From Elymus sibiricus (taxonomy: Eukaryota > Streptophyta > Magnoliopsida > Poales > Poaceae): a stretch of DNA of 64,000 nucleotides. Position 1 is the first letter of the stretch. Each line of letters opens with the position of its first letter. The stretch lies in contig CM077674.1 of the NCBI GenBank assembly GCA_039707655.1, positions 239,741,904-239,805,903 on the forward strand, in the 5' to 3' direction. Under the pieces are notes generated by a model. The model did no database searches. It was not told the origin of the DNA and saw nothing but the letters and a program-made list of their open reading frames with translations. Below, one piece after another: positions 1-11,120 of the stretch. The translations under genes and the position numbers were made by a program.

Positions 1-215
1 ATTCCCACAGTAAGTTGCTTTGATGAAGCAACCATCATTTCACCTTTCCCACGGTAGCACCCCCTTTTTATTCTATACCACCAAACGCAAATATTGGACG
101 GTAGCAGCAAAACATTAAATGTATGGGGATGGTTCTAGAAAACATTATTCCCTCCCTTCCATTTTATTAGGCTCAATTCAATAATCTAAAGCAACTAATA
201 AAACAATATGAGTAC
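1..215 (+). repeat. Dispersed repeat, copy 1 of 3
   Basis: The unit begins with CCCACAGTAAGTTGCTTTGA, continues through GAAGCAACCATCATTTCACC and ends in a Stowaway-like phrase (CTCCCTTCCATTTTATTAGG, then CTCAATTCAA). Related copies lie near 479-650 and 1187-1345 in the same orientation, with different inserts between the shared blocks. The CTCCCTYC phrase followed by a TTTATAGG-like stretch resembles the terminal sequence of grass Stowaway MITEs, so the shared part may be MITE ends inserted in a duplicated background. Confidence 0.55.
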
Positions 216-478
216 AATGACCAAGAACATTTACTATCTGGGTCCACGTGCCATGCACCAAATTATGAGTGCACAACCGCAAGGTTAGCAGTACAATGAC
301 CATGTGCGAATTTGACGGTATGATTTGTGTAAGAGCAAGTACAATAATGGGCTTATAGCCCGCTTACATGGCACTTTTGCTTATGTGGAGGAGAGAGACA
401 TGGAAAAATGGTGGGAGTGGTCTCTATGTGGATTGAGGGAGTACATGCATTGGTGTGTTTTCTCTTCATCCTTGCGTG

Positions 479-650
479 CGCAGTAAGTTGCTCTGACGAA
501 GCAACCATCATTTCACCTTTCTAATGAAGCTTGAAATGTGAACATGTGAATGGAAGGGACTACTACAACACTTGCAAAATAACTATATTACTAGTATAGT
601 ATTACCTCCTTTCTGGGTTTATAGGGCTCATCTCGAAAATTTTGTTTTAC
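479..650 (+). repeat. Dispersed repeat, copy 2 of 3
   Basis: This repeats the block CAGTAAGTTGCTCTGACGAA and GCAACCATCATTTCACCTTT of copy 1. About 80 bp later comes ACCTCCTTTCTGGGTTTATA with GGGCTCATCT, a degraded Stowaway-type terminus. The second block differs from copy 1 at many positions. Confidence 0.5.
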
Positions 651-1186
651 CGTCACATGTTCGGACTACAAGGTGCATTAAATCAATACATGCAAGGATC
701 AAAAGGAAATTCACATTGTTTCAAAAAAAGGAAAATCATGGATGCATGTGTTCTTGGTCATGCATGCATGTGTTGTAGTTAATGAAGTGGTAAACACAAC
801 TTTTATGAGAAAATCGAGTGTAGCAATTATGTAATGTCCCGTCAACTCGCAGAACGATACACACTCTCCCTCGCCCTCACCCACGCGGTGGTTGTGCAAC
901 AATTGATTTGGTGTCAGATTGCCAGAAGCATTACTACTATAGTACCATCATTGTTCGACTTCCCGAAGAGGCGAAGAGCCAAGCGCAAGGTGTATTTTTG
1001 TGAGATACCAAGCGCAAGGTTTATAGTAGTAGGAAGAAGGCAACAAGAATGTGGGTCATCCAGCATCCAGGTCCACGTGTCATCCGGGTCCATGCAGGTC
1101 ATCCGAGTGCAGATCTACAGGGGAGACTCCCCCCGGTCGTAGCACCGCAGCAATGACTAATGAGCCATAAAATCACAAATCACACC

Positions 1187-1345
1187 TTTCCCACAGTAAG
1201 TTTGACGTACAAAGCAGCCATCATTTCTCTCTTTGTTCAATCCGCTGCTACCTCCGCTGGTTCAAGTATGGGAATGATTCGATAAAACAATATTCCCGCC
1301 CTTGCGGTTTATAGCGTTCAATTCAAAAATCTAAGCAACCCAAGT
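1187..1345 (+). repeat. Dispersed repeat, copy 3 of 3
   Basis: This starts CCCACAGTAAGTTTGACGTA, then CAGCCATCATTTCTCTCTTT, and about 80 bp later has CCCGCCCTTGCGGTTTATAG followed by a GCGTTCAATTCAAAAATCT-type tail. It shares order and spacing of blocks with copies 1 and 2, so the three are duplicates rather than chance matches. Confidence 0.5.
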
Positions 1346-1599
1346 GTTATGTACTACTATATCCCTTCCTTCCTTACGGCTTGTGTAACAAGAAATGTAA
1401 TCCGATTTCTTAGTAATATATAAAGCTCTTGATGACAAAAAAAGAGAAAATGGACCCACACACGGCACGCCTGTGACCTGTCGCGTTTGGCCCATCGCTG
1501 AACACAGATGCAGCCCACGTGATAATTTGACACATGTAGTAGTTGTAATAGAGGGTTAGTTGTCAAACAAACTTGATGGAGGGTTATATTTTTCTTCTT

Positions 1600-2650
1600 C
1601 AATCGCACGTAAACAATATAAAAAGGTTCATATGGAGGAGAGAGAAAAAGAAAACCGCTCTACTATATACACATATACCCAGGAGGCTACACTTTTGCTT
1701 ACTGGGGTTGCTCTCTTCACACTCTCTTGCACAAAACGATGGTGTCCACATCGCTAGTCACACATCCGGTCGGATCACGTCCGCCAGGGGTAGAGGAGCA
1801 TGTTTTGCGTAGATGCGGTCGCCGGCGGTGAGGTTGAAAACCCACTATCGGCTCGTCCCGATCAGGGGTCCCCGCCGTTCTCTCTCACATAGCTTCGGCG
1901 CGGTAGCCTTCACCGCTTGCTCACTGCCGTGGTATGGGCTGACGTCGCCTCCCGCCGCCCTCCTAGCTACATCTCGACGTCCATCAGGTACAACTTCCTT
2001 TGGAGCGGGCTTGCTCCACTGCCCCAGCTCCTCACATCGCTCCATGCAGATCTTTCTCTTCTTCTACCAGCTTATATTTGTTATGAGTTTATGTCTCATC
2101 AACTAGTGCCACTAGTTTTATTCATCACACTTCTTCAATATCTTTGACTACAGGGATGCTCAGCTTGATTTTAGTGGAACTGCACAAAATGATCGGATGG
2201 TCCATGGGTTCCAAACTTCTTTACTTCAGAAGGTTCAACCTCGCCAGGAAATTTAATCTATTTAGGGTTTAGGGTGCAAGGTGTTGGAAATATCAACACC
2301 TTTTCGATTAGACTAATCCATGAGTAAAAAGTAAACATAGCAATCACGGTATGCATCCCATACCGATACCTTAGCATGTGAGCACGTACCTTACTATAAT
2401 CCAATGCAAGGCTTGGGGACTGCATCGATCATTTTTGTTTGTTTGTTTGTACACCTTCGCACAACTTTTGTCTTTAGTTGTTAAGTAAATATTAGCTATG
2501 ACCTGTGAATCATTGAGATGCATCAGCATGCCTTTTGTATTTGATGGAATTTTGCAATGGGGCAACCTTGGACGTAAGATACATGAAACAAATGCTGAAA
2601 GCTTCATAGCATTGTAGTACAATTTTATCTACCTAAGAAATTATAATACT
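1600..2650 (+). repeat. Segment duplicated at about 39500-41650 (copy A)
   Basis: Landmarks recur in the same order and orientation in the second copy. ATCACGTCCGCC is at about 1774 and about 39665; CATGCAGATCTTT at about 2043 matches CATGCGGATCTTT at about 39880; GTGGAACTGCACAAAA is at about 2175 and about 41121; TGTGAATCATTGAGATGCAT at about 2505 matches TGTGAATTATTGAGATGCAT at about 41543. Copy B is about 1.1 kb longer in the middle. No conserved reading frame is evident, so this could be promoter/UTR sequence of a duplicated gene or an unrecognised repeat. Confidence 0.6.
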
Positions 2651-2971
2651 ATGTACTAAAGACCAAGGTGTGGCACGGTGTCCAAAAAATATGGTGATAG
2701 TGGGCCATGTACTCACTGAGCTGCCGTGTTTCGCACTCCTCCGGTGTAAGAGTGAAGAAAATTAGTTTTATCATAGAAAAAAGAAAAAGAGTGTCCACTA
2801 CACATTCACTCTTGTTACATATTATCTTGTCATCCAAATGATTTATAGGTGTCCACTACATATTCACTCTTGTTATGTAGTACGTAGGAGTAAATCTTTT
2901 ACCCGCAAAAAAAGGTACGTACATCTTTCTATCGCTCTCTCTATCATCAACCGACTAGGTCAAATTGCCCC

Positions 2972-2976
2972 GCGCT
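2972..2976. repeat. Target-site duplication GCGCT (left)
   Basis: Five bases directly before the TG of the LTR at 2977. The same five bases follow the terminal CA of the other LTR at 9605, which fixes the element boundaries. Confidence 0.95.
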
Positions 2977-4598
2977 TGATACATCTCCAACGTATCTATA
3001 ATTTTTGATTGTTCCATGCTGATATATATTATCATTCTTGGATGTTTTACAATCATTTTATAGCAACTTTACATCATTTTTTGGGACTAACCTATTGACA
3101 TAGTGCCTAGTGCCAGTTGCTGTTTTCTGCCCTGTTTTTGTTTCACAGAAAATCAATATCAAACGGAGTCCAAACGCAGCAAAACTTTTTGAAGATTTTT
3201 TTGGACCAGAAGACATCCAGTGGGCCAAAGAAGTACCAGAGGGGAGCCCCGAGGGGGCACAAGACACCTGGGCGCGCCAGGAGGCCCAGGCGTGCCCAGG
3301 TGGGTTGTGCCCACCTCGGTGGCCTCCCGCACTACCTCTTTGCTATATAAATACCCCAATATTCCAGAAACCCTAGGGGAGTCGACGAAAAACAATTCCA
3401 GCCGCCGCAAGTTCCAGAACCACCAGATCCAATCTAGACACCATCATGGAGGGGTTCATCATCCTTATTGGTGCCTCTCCGATGATGCGTGAGTAGTTCA
3501 TTGTAGACCTTCAGGTCCGTAGTCAGTAGCTAGACAGCTTTCTCTCTCTCTTTTGATTCTCAATACAATGGTCTCTTGGAGATCTATTTGATGTAACTCT
3601 TTTTGCGGTGTGTTTGTTGGGATCCGATGAACTTTGAGTTTATGATCAGATCTATCTTTTTATCCATGAAAGTTATTTGAGTTTCTTTGATCTCTTATAT
3701 GTATGATTACTTATGGCCTCGTATTTCTTCTTCGAATCTTTGGTTTAGTTAGGCCGACTAGATCGGTTTTTCTTGCCATGGGAAGAGGTGCTTTGTGATG
3801 GGTTCGATCTTACGGTGTTCTTTCCCAGTGACAGAAAGGGCTGAAAAACACGTATTGAATGTTGCAATTAAGGATAACAAGATGGGGTCTATTCCTACAT
3901 GAATAGATCTTGTCTACATCATGTCATCGTTCTTATTGCATTACTCCTTTTCCCCATGAACTTAATACACTAGATGCATGCTGGATAGCGGACGATGTGT
4001 GGAGTAATAGTAGTAGATGCAGGCAGGAGTCGGTCTACTAATCTTGGACGTGATGCCTATATAATGATTATTGCCTGGATATCGTCATGATTATTTAAAG
4101 TTCTATCAATTACCCAACAATAATTTGTTTACCAGCTGTATGCTATTTTCTTGAGAGAAGCCACTAGTGAAATCTACGGCCCACGGGGTCTTATTCATCA
4201 TATTTGATTTGAGATCTATTTTTATTCGCTTTATTTTCAGATCTATTAATCCAAAAACACAAAAATACTTTGCTGCAATTTATTTTCCTTTATTTTGTTT
4301 TCCGCTTTCCATCGCTGTTTTAATCTTGCAATCTTACCGCCAAGGGATTGACAACCCCTTGTTTGCGTTCGGTGCAAGGATTTGTTGTTTGTGTGCAGGA
4401 GCTGCTTATTGGGTGTTGGGTGATTCTCCTTCTGGTTCGATAACCTTGGTTTCATAATCAAGGGAAATACTTCTCCGCTGTGCTGCATCATCCCTTCCTC
4501 TTTGGGGAAAACACCAACGCGAGCATGTGCCATCAAGATAGTCTCTCGACAACTTGCAAATTTCTGGCGCCGTGCTAGGGAAGATCCACAAGACATCA
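2977..4598 (+). repeat. 5' LTR of Gypsy-type element
   Basis: Begins TGATACATCTCC and ends AAGACATCA. It carries a TATA box at 3344. The last 40 bp contain a degenerate copy of the primer-binding-site block (TGGCGCCGTGCTAGGGA at 4565-4581), discussed as a finding. Confidence 0.95.
3344..3353 (+). promoter_or_regulatory. TATA box of 5' LTR
   Basis: TATATAAATA lies about 370 bp into the LTR, at the end of a GC-rich stretch and just before CCCCAATATTCC. The 3' LTR has TATAAATA at the matching place, so this is the probable Pol II promoter and R should begin about 30 bp downstream. Confidence 0.7.
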
Positions 4599-4609
4599 AG
4601 AAGAATTTC

Positions 4610-4627
4610 GGGCGCCGTTGCCGGGGA
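4610..4627 (+). other. Primer binding site, tRNA-Asp type
   Basis: The sequence GGGCGCCGTTGCCGGGGA differs from the complement of the plant tRNA-Asp 3' end (TGGCGCCGTTGCCGGGGA) only at its first base. It starts 11 bp after the LTR, a larger gap than usual. Confidence 0.8.
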
Positions 4628-4793
4628 GACATCATCAACCTCTACCAAGTTCCAAATCACAAATCTCATCTCCCCGCATTTACATTATTTGCCATTTGCC
4701 TCTCATTTTCATCTCCCCCACTTCACCAATTTGCCGTTTTATTCGCCCCTCTTTTTCGTTCGCCTTTTTCTTGGTTACCTTTCTCGCATTACC

Positions 4794-5496
4794 ATGAGTG
4801 ACTTTGGCATGGCGGAAACCGATGATGGTAAAGCCCCCCAAGATAGGGAATTCCGCCAACCTTGATGCCAAAACTTTTGTGTTAGGGCACAACAATGTCA
4901 TAGAAAAAAGTGTTATCCAAGAGTTCTTCAATTGTATTGGGTTCTTGACTCTTGACGAGGCACCCATACTTAAAAGAACCAATAATTATGCCGATGCTAT
5001 TGTTGCACTTGTCTTAAAACTTGAAAGGAGATTTATTTGCACCCATCCTACTTTGCAAAGATTTTTTTACTAGTTACCGGTCATAAAAAATCCAAAAGCT
5101 AAGAAAATAGCTACCCTTGTTCTTATGAATGAATTTGATCACATAGTGCGAAAAGCAAGGTAAATTTTTGATTTCTATGGTATGAATCATAAAAAGCCGG
5201 TAATAGATGAGATTCTTTATAACAATGATTACTTATTGAGAGTTTTGTTTCGAGACAATGAGCTTTTTGATGAGAATCTCAAAAAGGAGGTTCCTCCCTT
5301 GAAAATGATCTAGCAAGTTTTCAACAATGTTAATACCCAATTCTCTTGGATTGTGGCTGGTAACCAAGGAGGTTATGATAATAAGCAACTTGCTAATGCC
5401 AAAGTTTCTATGGATGATATTTTCTATGCCCCCTTTGAAAAACCTCCCGATGAGAATGCACCTTCCGATGAGAAGAGGAAGGTGTACAATACTTAG
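4794..5496 (+). pseudogene. Broken element-encoded frame of unknown function
   Basis: An ATG at 4794 opens a short acidic start (MSDFGMAETDD). A shift of frame within about 40 bp leads into a longer frame that ends at the TAG at 5494. That frame is interrupted by stops at 5071 (TAG), 5161 (TAA) and 5311 (TAG), all in one register, so it was once continuous and about 230 codons long. It is rich in Asn, Lys and hydrophobic residues, with no zinc knuckle, DTG/DSG, YxDD or DDE motif. By position it could be a remnant gag or a family-specific accessory protein. I do not recognise the fold. Point stops with the register otherwise kept suggest decay of a real protein rather than chance. Confidence 0.55.
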
Positions 5497-6216
5497 ATCC
5501 ATGCGTTATGCCTAGCTAGGGGCGTAAAACGATAGCGCTTGTTGGGAGGCAACCCAATGAATAAAATTTATTTTTACCTTTTTCTTTCTGTTCTTGAGTG
5601 TTTGCACAATTATGCTACTGTTATGATTGTGTTTTTTATGTTTTAATTAGTGTTTGTGCCAAGTAATACCTTTGGGATGATTTGAAAGATAGTATAATTG
5701 ATGCTGTTTGGAAAACAGAAAGTTTTGCGTCCAGTGCAGGGAGTTTGATTCTGTACTGGAATGTGAAAAATTGTGAAATTTTTACAGAGTATTGGTATAT
5801 GAATTGTAGAAGTTGTCCTAAGTTTTCAGAATTTTTTGAGTTACAGAAGTATTCGAAGTTTTCAGATTGCTACAGACTGTTCTGTTTTTTGACAGATTCT
5901 GTTTTCTTTGCGTTATGTGCTTATTTTGATGAGTCTATGGTTAGTATTGGGGGGTACAAGCCATGGTAAAGTTGAAATACAGTAGATATAATGCAAGAAT
6001 AAAATATGAATGGTTTGCAACAGTACCTATAGTAGTGATTTGCTTTCTTATACTAACGGATCTCACGAGGTTTTGTTAAGTTTTGTGTGATTGAAGTTTT
6101 CAAGTTTTGGGTGAGATCACGATGGATGAAGGAATACGGAGTAGCAAGAGCCTAAGCTTGGGGATACCCAAGGCACTCCAAGGTAATATCCAAGGAAGAC
6201 TCAAGTGTCTAAGCTT

Positions 6217-6240
6217 GGGGATGCCCCGGAAGGCATCCCC
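6217..6240 (+). repeat. Perfect 9-bp stem-loop in element interior
   Basis: GGGGATGCC and GGCATCCCC flank the six bases CCGGAA. It follows AAGCTT, so AAGCTTGGGGATGCC here echoes the polypurine tract before the 3' LTR. Confidence 0.85.
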
Positions 6241-6384
6241 TCTTTATTCTACCAATCATCGATAATTTTACTTGAGGCTATATTTTTATTCGTCACATGA
6301 TATGTGTTTTGCTTGGAGCGTCATGTATGATATGAGTCTTTGCTTGTTTTGCTTTTTATTTTGTGTCAAGTATCCTTGCTGTAC

Positions 6385-6665
6385 ACACCTATTTGAGAGA
6401 GCCAAAATTGTTATGATTTGTGAGAATTGCTCGTATGCTTCACTTAATTTTTTTTGAGCTATGGAATTGCTCTAGTGCTTCACTTATATCTTTTGAGCAT
6501 GGTGTGCTTTAATATTTTTGAAGAAATGCTCTCATGCTTCACTTAGATTTATTTGAGAGTTAGTAATTTTTTTGAAGAAATTCTCTCATGCTTCGCTTAT
6601 ATTATTTTGGGAGATAAAATTTCTATGCTCATGTTCTTCACTTAGATTTGTTTGAGCTATCAAAA
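6385..6665 (+). repeat. Imperfect tandem repeat tract, about 60-70 bp units
   Basis: Units share the pattern TTGAGNN, then about 20 variable bases, GCTCTCATGCTTCACTTA and TATTTTTTGAG-like ends. Four to five diverged units can be followed through TTCACTTATATCTTTTGAGC, TTCACTTAGATTTATTTGAG, TTCGCTTATATTATTTTGGG and TTCACTTAGATTTGTTTGAG. Confidence 0.7.
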
Positions 6666-7966
6666 GCAACATATTAAACTAGTCCCAAAGTGATAGAAAT
6701 CCAAGAAGGATATAGATAAAAAATTTCATAAAGATTGTTGGACAAAATAAACTTGGTTCTTTGTAATGGTTTTGAGATATGTTGATAATGATATGGGCGT
6801 CATGTTAATGAGTAATTATGGCTTAGTAAGAATATTGGTGTTAAGGTTTGTGATTCCCTATGCAAGCACAAAAGTCAATAGTTATGCAATGAAATTACAT
6901 CCTACTTGTGGTGCATTATTCGGTGTTAGTTATGCTTAAGGCTTGCTTATGTGATTTTTTGTTTCTTGATTGGATGCTTCTCAATCTTTTTGCTAGCCTT
7001 CACTTGTACTAAGTGGGATTACTACTTGTGCATCCAAAATCCTTAAACCCAGTTCTGCCATATGAGTCCACCATACCTACCAATATGCGGTATTCCCGTG
7101 CCGTTCTAAGCAAATTTGAATGTGCCATCTCTAAATTTTCAAAATAATTTCGTTTTTATGTGCTCGTACCGCTCATGAAGCGGCAGGGGGTGGCCAATAT
7201 TTTCCATGCTAGATGTGTTATTCTCAAGATGAGTGTTTATTCACTTGTCATTGCACGAGAGTACGACAAAGGTATTAGGGATGCCCAGTCCTGAAATGAA
7301 AAAAAGAATTTACTTTATGTTGTCAAATAATAAATTCCTTGGAAAGTGTTGGTATGGAGGGCACCCGTGGATACGGCTAGCCATGGATTGTGAAAGAATG
7401 GTGGAAAAAGGAATAAACTTTATTTTCTGTTTGGGAACCGCCTATGATATATCTAGCATGGAAAGTGTTGGGAATTCCTCGGTCATTTTCGTTGACGGGA
7501 AAAGTATGCCACCCAAAAAAATTTATCTCTAGATTTAAGCTTTGAGCTCTGGCACCTCTACAAATCCCTACTTCCCTCTGCGGAGGGCCTTTCTATTTAC
7601 TTTATGCAATTTTTATTTTTATTTGAGTCTCCATCCTCTCTTATAAAGCACCAACTAAGGGACACTATGATCGTACTTGAGCATTGGATGTAGCTAATAT
7701 GCGAGTGTGTTTCATGAATGGATCAATGATTGAGCATAATGGGCTAGGGATAATTTGCTTTAGTGTTGATATTTTGAAAGACATGGTTGCTTGTTGATAT
7801 GCTTGAGTATTGAAATCTTCATCACAAAACTAGACTATTGCTTTGAATCATATAAAAGTCCATATGTCCATGCTACAAAAGAAAAGAATGTGATGAACAT
7901 GATAGGCAGCATTTCACATCAAAAATTCTATTTTTATCATTTACCTACTCGAGGACGAGCAGGAAT

Positions 7967-7981
7967 TAAGCTTGGGGATGC
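7967..7981 (+). other. Polypurine tract of Gypsy-type element
   Basis: AGCTTGGGGATGC lies directly before the TG of the 3' LTR at 7982. It is the expected site for plus-strand priming. Confidence 0.75.
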
Positions 7982-9605
7982 TGATACGTCTCCAATGTAT
8001 CTATAATTTTTTATTGTTCCATGCTGATATATTATCATTCTTGGATGTTTTACAATCATTTTATAGCAACTTTACATCATTTTTTGGCACTAACCTATTG
8101 ACATAGTGCACAATGCCTGTTGCTGTTTTCTGCCCTATTTTTGTTTCACAAAAAATCAATATCAAGCGGAGTCCAAACGCAGCGAAAATTTTTGGAGATT
8201 TTTTTTGGACCAGAAGACATCCAGTGGGCCAAAGAAGTACTAGAGAGGAGCCCTGAGGGGGGCACAAGGCACCTGGGTGCACCAGGAGGCCTAGGCGCGC
8301 CCAGGTGGGTTGTGCCCACCTCGGTGGCCTCCCGCACCGCCTCTTTGCTCTATAAATACCCCAATATTCCAGAAACCATAGGGGAGTCGACGAAAAATAA
8401 TTCCAGCCGCCGCAAGTTCCAGAACCACCAGATCCAATCTAGACACCGTCACAGAGGGGTTCATCATCCTCATTGGTGCCTCTCCAATGATGCGTGAGTA
8501 GTTCATTGTGGACCTTCGGGTCCGTAGTCAGTAGCTAGATGGCTTTCTCTCTCTCTCTTTTGATTCTCAATACAATGGTCTTTTGGAGATCTATTTGATG
8601 TGACTCTTTTTGCGGTGTGTTTGTTGGGATCCGATGAACTTTGAGTTTATGATCAGATTTATCTTTTTTTCCATGAAAGTTATTTGAGTTTCTTTGATCT
8701 CTTATATGCATGATTACTTATAGCCTCATATTTTTTCTTCAAATATTTGGTTTAGTTAGGCCGACTAGATCGATTTTTCTTGCCATGGGAAGAGTTGCTT
8801 TGTGATGGGTTCGATCTTATGGTGTTCTTTCCCAGTGACAGAAAGGGCAGCAAGACATGTTTTGATCATTGCCATTAAGGATAACAAGATGGGGTCTATT
8901 CCTACATGAATAGATCTTGTCTACATCATGTCATTGTTCTTATTGCATTACTCCGTTTCCCCATGAACTTAATACACTAGATGCAAGCTGGATAGCGGTC
9001 GATGTGTGGAGTAATAGTAGTAGATGCATGCAGGAGTCGATCTACTAATCTTGGACGTGATGCCTATATAATGATCATTGCCTGGATATCGTCATGATTA
9101 TTTGAAGTTCTATCAATTGCCCAACAGTAATTTGTTTACCCGCCGTATGCTATTTTCTTGAGAGAAGCCACTAGTGAAATCTACGGCCCCCGGGGTCTTC
9201 TTCATCATATTTGCTTTGAGATCTATTTTAATCGCTTTTGTTTTCAGATATATTAATCCAAAAACCCAAAAATACTTTGCTGTAATTTATTTTCCTTTAG
9301 TTTGTTTTCCACTTTCCATCGCCGTTTTAATCTTGCAATCTTACCGCCAAGGGATTGACAACCCCTTGTTTGCGTTGGGTGCAAGGATTTGTTGTTTGTG
9401 TGCAGGAGCTGCTTATTGGGTGTTGGGTGATTCTCCTTCTGGTTCGATAACCTTGGTTTCATAATCAAGGGAAATACTTCTCCGTTGTGCTGCATCATCC
9501 CTTCCTCTTCGGGGAAAACACCAACGCGAGCACGTGCCATCAAGATAGTCTCCTGACAACTTGCAAATTTCTGGCGCCGTGCTAGGGAAGATCCACAAGA
9601 CATCA
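7982..9605 (+). repeat. 3' LTR of Gypsy-type element
   Basis: Begins TGATACGTCTCC and ends AAGACATCA, directly followed by the GCGCT duplication. It matches the 5' LTR over its whole length with scattered substitutions and small indels. The TATA box is at 8351-8358. Confidence 0.95.
8351..8358 (+). promoter_or_regulatory. TATA box of 3' LTR
   Basis: TATAAATA at the position matching the TATA box of the 5' LTR. It could drive read-out into the flank. Confidence 0.65.
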
Positions 9606-9610
9606 GCGCT
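9606..9610. repeat. Target-site duplication GCGCT (right)
   Basis: Identical to 2972-2976 and directly adjacent to the LTR end. Confidence 0.95.
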
Positions 9611-11115
9611 CGCCATTCAAATCTGGTTTCGTACTGTTGGATATCGCACCATGGAACAAAACCAAGTGTTACGCTGTACTTGGACGTGTTGTAAATGTAC
9701 AAGTTTATTAAATATAGAAGCAAAATGCGTACATTTACATCATGTCTGTGGCGTTCGGTCTCACCCCCACACGGTCGCTCGGCACGCCGCTCACCGCAAA
9801 CTGACTATTCGCAAACTACCCTGCCCGCTCATTGGCTGAGTTGTACTAGAAGAGATAGGCAACTTTTCAAAAAAAAGAGATAGATGAGGAGGGAGAGGCT
9901 GACATTGGTAACCCGAACACACTGCCTACCCTCTCTGGTGTCATCTCCGGTGCAGGGACTTGCCACTTCACTGTGAGGAGAGGGTAGTGGTTCCCGACGA
10001 ACGACCATTGATGTTTATCCTCCTTCAATTCGCATGCCGAGGGAAGTACTATAAATGTGAGAAGCGGCATGCAGCCAGTAGTCCACATATTAGGCCTTCC
10101 ACTGCGTAGTCGGTGTCCGGCACATTAAAATATGGAGTAGCACACTGGGCATCGATGCCCTGATTAATTTCTTTGGCACCGGCCTCACACCGTGTGGGTG
10201 CAACCCATAGAAATTGGGACCCACACATACGTAGAAAAATCAAGCAAGCCAACCTCCCATCAATCCTTTGCGCCACCGTTTACTATATTTGGAACTTGCT
10301 TCGGTTCCCACAAAAATTTTATGGCACCGCTTGGGCGAGGGCATCGGTGCCAAATAGTAATGTAAAAGTGGACTTGGCACCTCTTTTGTCCTACATAGTG
10401 GAAGACCTTATAACAAGTGTTACACTTCACGAGTTTGAAAGGAGAAACTGGAACACGTACAGTCCCGTTCGCGTCACACCCCACAAGGTCGGTTTGGCGC
10501 GCCTCTCAGCACACAGTAGCTCGGCATATCACTTACATGTGGGACCGCATGTAAGGAAAGCGATGATGACCTCAATTGGCAAAACTCCCTCGCTTATCGC
10601 ACGAGAAAAGCCCAGCGCTAGCGTTTTTAATCGCTATTTCTATATTTTGAGGGAAATTGATATTTCTATCCATCGGTCATGCCAAAAAATAAAGCCAAAC
10701 GTTACAACTTACATGTTTAAAAGGAAAATCCTGTCGTCTTTGGGTCGCACCCCCACACAGTTGGTACGACACGCCGCGCAAGGGGGAACGCTTACTGTCA
10801 TGCATTTTCACTAACAAGTGGGACCGGAGTTGAGCAAAGTGACTATATGTAAATGCCCGCCACGTCTGCCGCGATGGCTGAGTTAGAGAAAGGAGGAGGA
10901 ATTTTGTGTTAGATCAGACTCATGGTGGTGGCGTGTGCTGTCCTCCTATACGTGAATTCTTGTTCTGGCCCATGCCACCCCACTATATCGAGGTGTTGGT
11001 TACGTAGAGAGAACACATCTCTACAAGAGTATGGTAACACTAGTAGTACTGTAGGAGTACTTTATTGACATATGGCCCACCTCACACTGTCTCCAAATTT
11101 CGTGGAGTCCATGCT
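9611..11115. other. Intergenic DNA between the Gypsy and Copia elements
   Basis: No gene is supported. An open frame of 213 codons at 10173-10814 (plus) has no domain and composition like its surroundings. A loosely repeated phrase of the type CACCCCCACACGGTCG, followed by GGCACGCCGC, occurs near 9765, 10477 and 10746, and inverted near 25790, across the Copia insertion. This suggests a diffuse older repeat family. Confidence 0.6.
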
Positions 11116-11120
11116 CGGCC
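11116..11120. repeat. Target-site duplication CGGCC (left)
   Basis: Directly precedes the LTR terminus at 11121 and matches 25649-25653. Confidence 0.95.

Larger units (their letters stand above)
1..2971. other. Intergenic DNA, no gene recognised
   Basis: I find no convincing coding region here. Short reading frames lack recognisable domains. The stretch holds three diverged copies of a short repeat (listed separately) and a segment at 1600-2650 that recurs in the same orientation at about 39500-41650. A block around 318-480 starts with a phrase common at the ends of grass MITEs (GAGCAAGTACAATAATGGGC), but I could not define two termini. The right edge is fixed by the target-site duplication of the Gypsy element starting at 2977. 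Confidence 0.7.
5497..7966 (+). other. Non-coding interior of Gypsy-type element
   Basis: AT-rich sequence with no protein domain. Notable parts are the conserved GCTTGTTGGGAGGCAACCCA phrase at about 5537, two AAGCTTGGGGA phrases near 6153 and 6211, a perfect hairpin at 6217-6240 and an imperfect repeat tract at about 6385-6665. Short open frames around 5682-5969 and 7233-7532 have no recognisable motif and are probably chance. Confidence 0.7.
2977..9605 (+). mobile_element. Complete non-autonomous Gypsy-type LTR retrotransposon
   Basis: A 6.63-kb element has two LTRs of 1622 and 1624 bp (TG...CA ends), a tRNA-Asp-type primer binding site 11 bp after the 5' LTR, a polypurine tract before the 3' LTR and matching GCGCT duplications. 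The 3.4-kb interior contains only a broken frame of about 230 codons and no protease, RT, RNase H or integrase, so it must have relied on proteins from a partner element. The phrase AAGCTTGGGGATGC before the LTR, the LTR start TGATACRTCTCCAAYGTATC and the internal GGGAGGCAACCCAA phrase are typical of Triticeae Gypsy families around Sabrina, WHAM and Fatima. The exact family name is not certain. The two LTRs differ at many positions, so the insertion is not recent. Confidence 0.92.

Noticed and set aside
318..480. Possible MITE starting GAGCAAGTACAATAATGGGC
   Set aside because: No matching inverted end or target duplication could be found by eye.
2254..2272. Telomere-like TTTAGGGTTTAGGG
   Set aside because: Only two units; too short to be an interstitial telomeric repeat.
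3110..3492. Overlapping frames in the first Gypsy LTR, repeated at 8120-8497
   Set aside because: They cross the LTR promoter region, are not kept in register between the two LTRs, and have no domain.
6385..6665. Repeat-spacer look of the tract as a CRISPR-like array
   Set aside because: Units are diverged without constant repeats or unique spacers, and lie inside a plant retrotransposon.
10173..10814. Open frame of 213 codons on the plus strand
   Set aside because: No domain, no repeated structure, composition like the surrounding intergenic DNA; it spans parts of a diffuse repeat.
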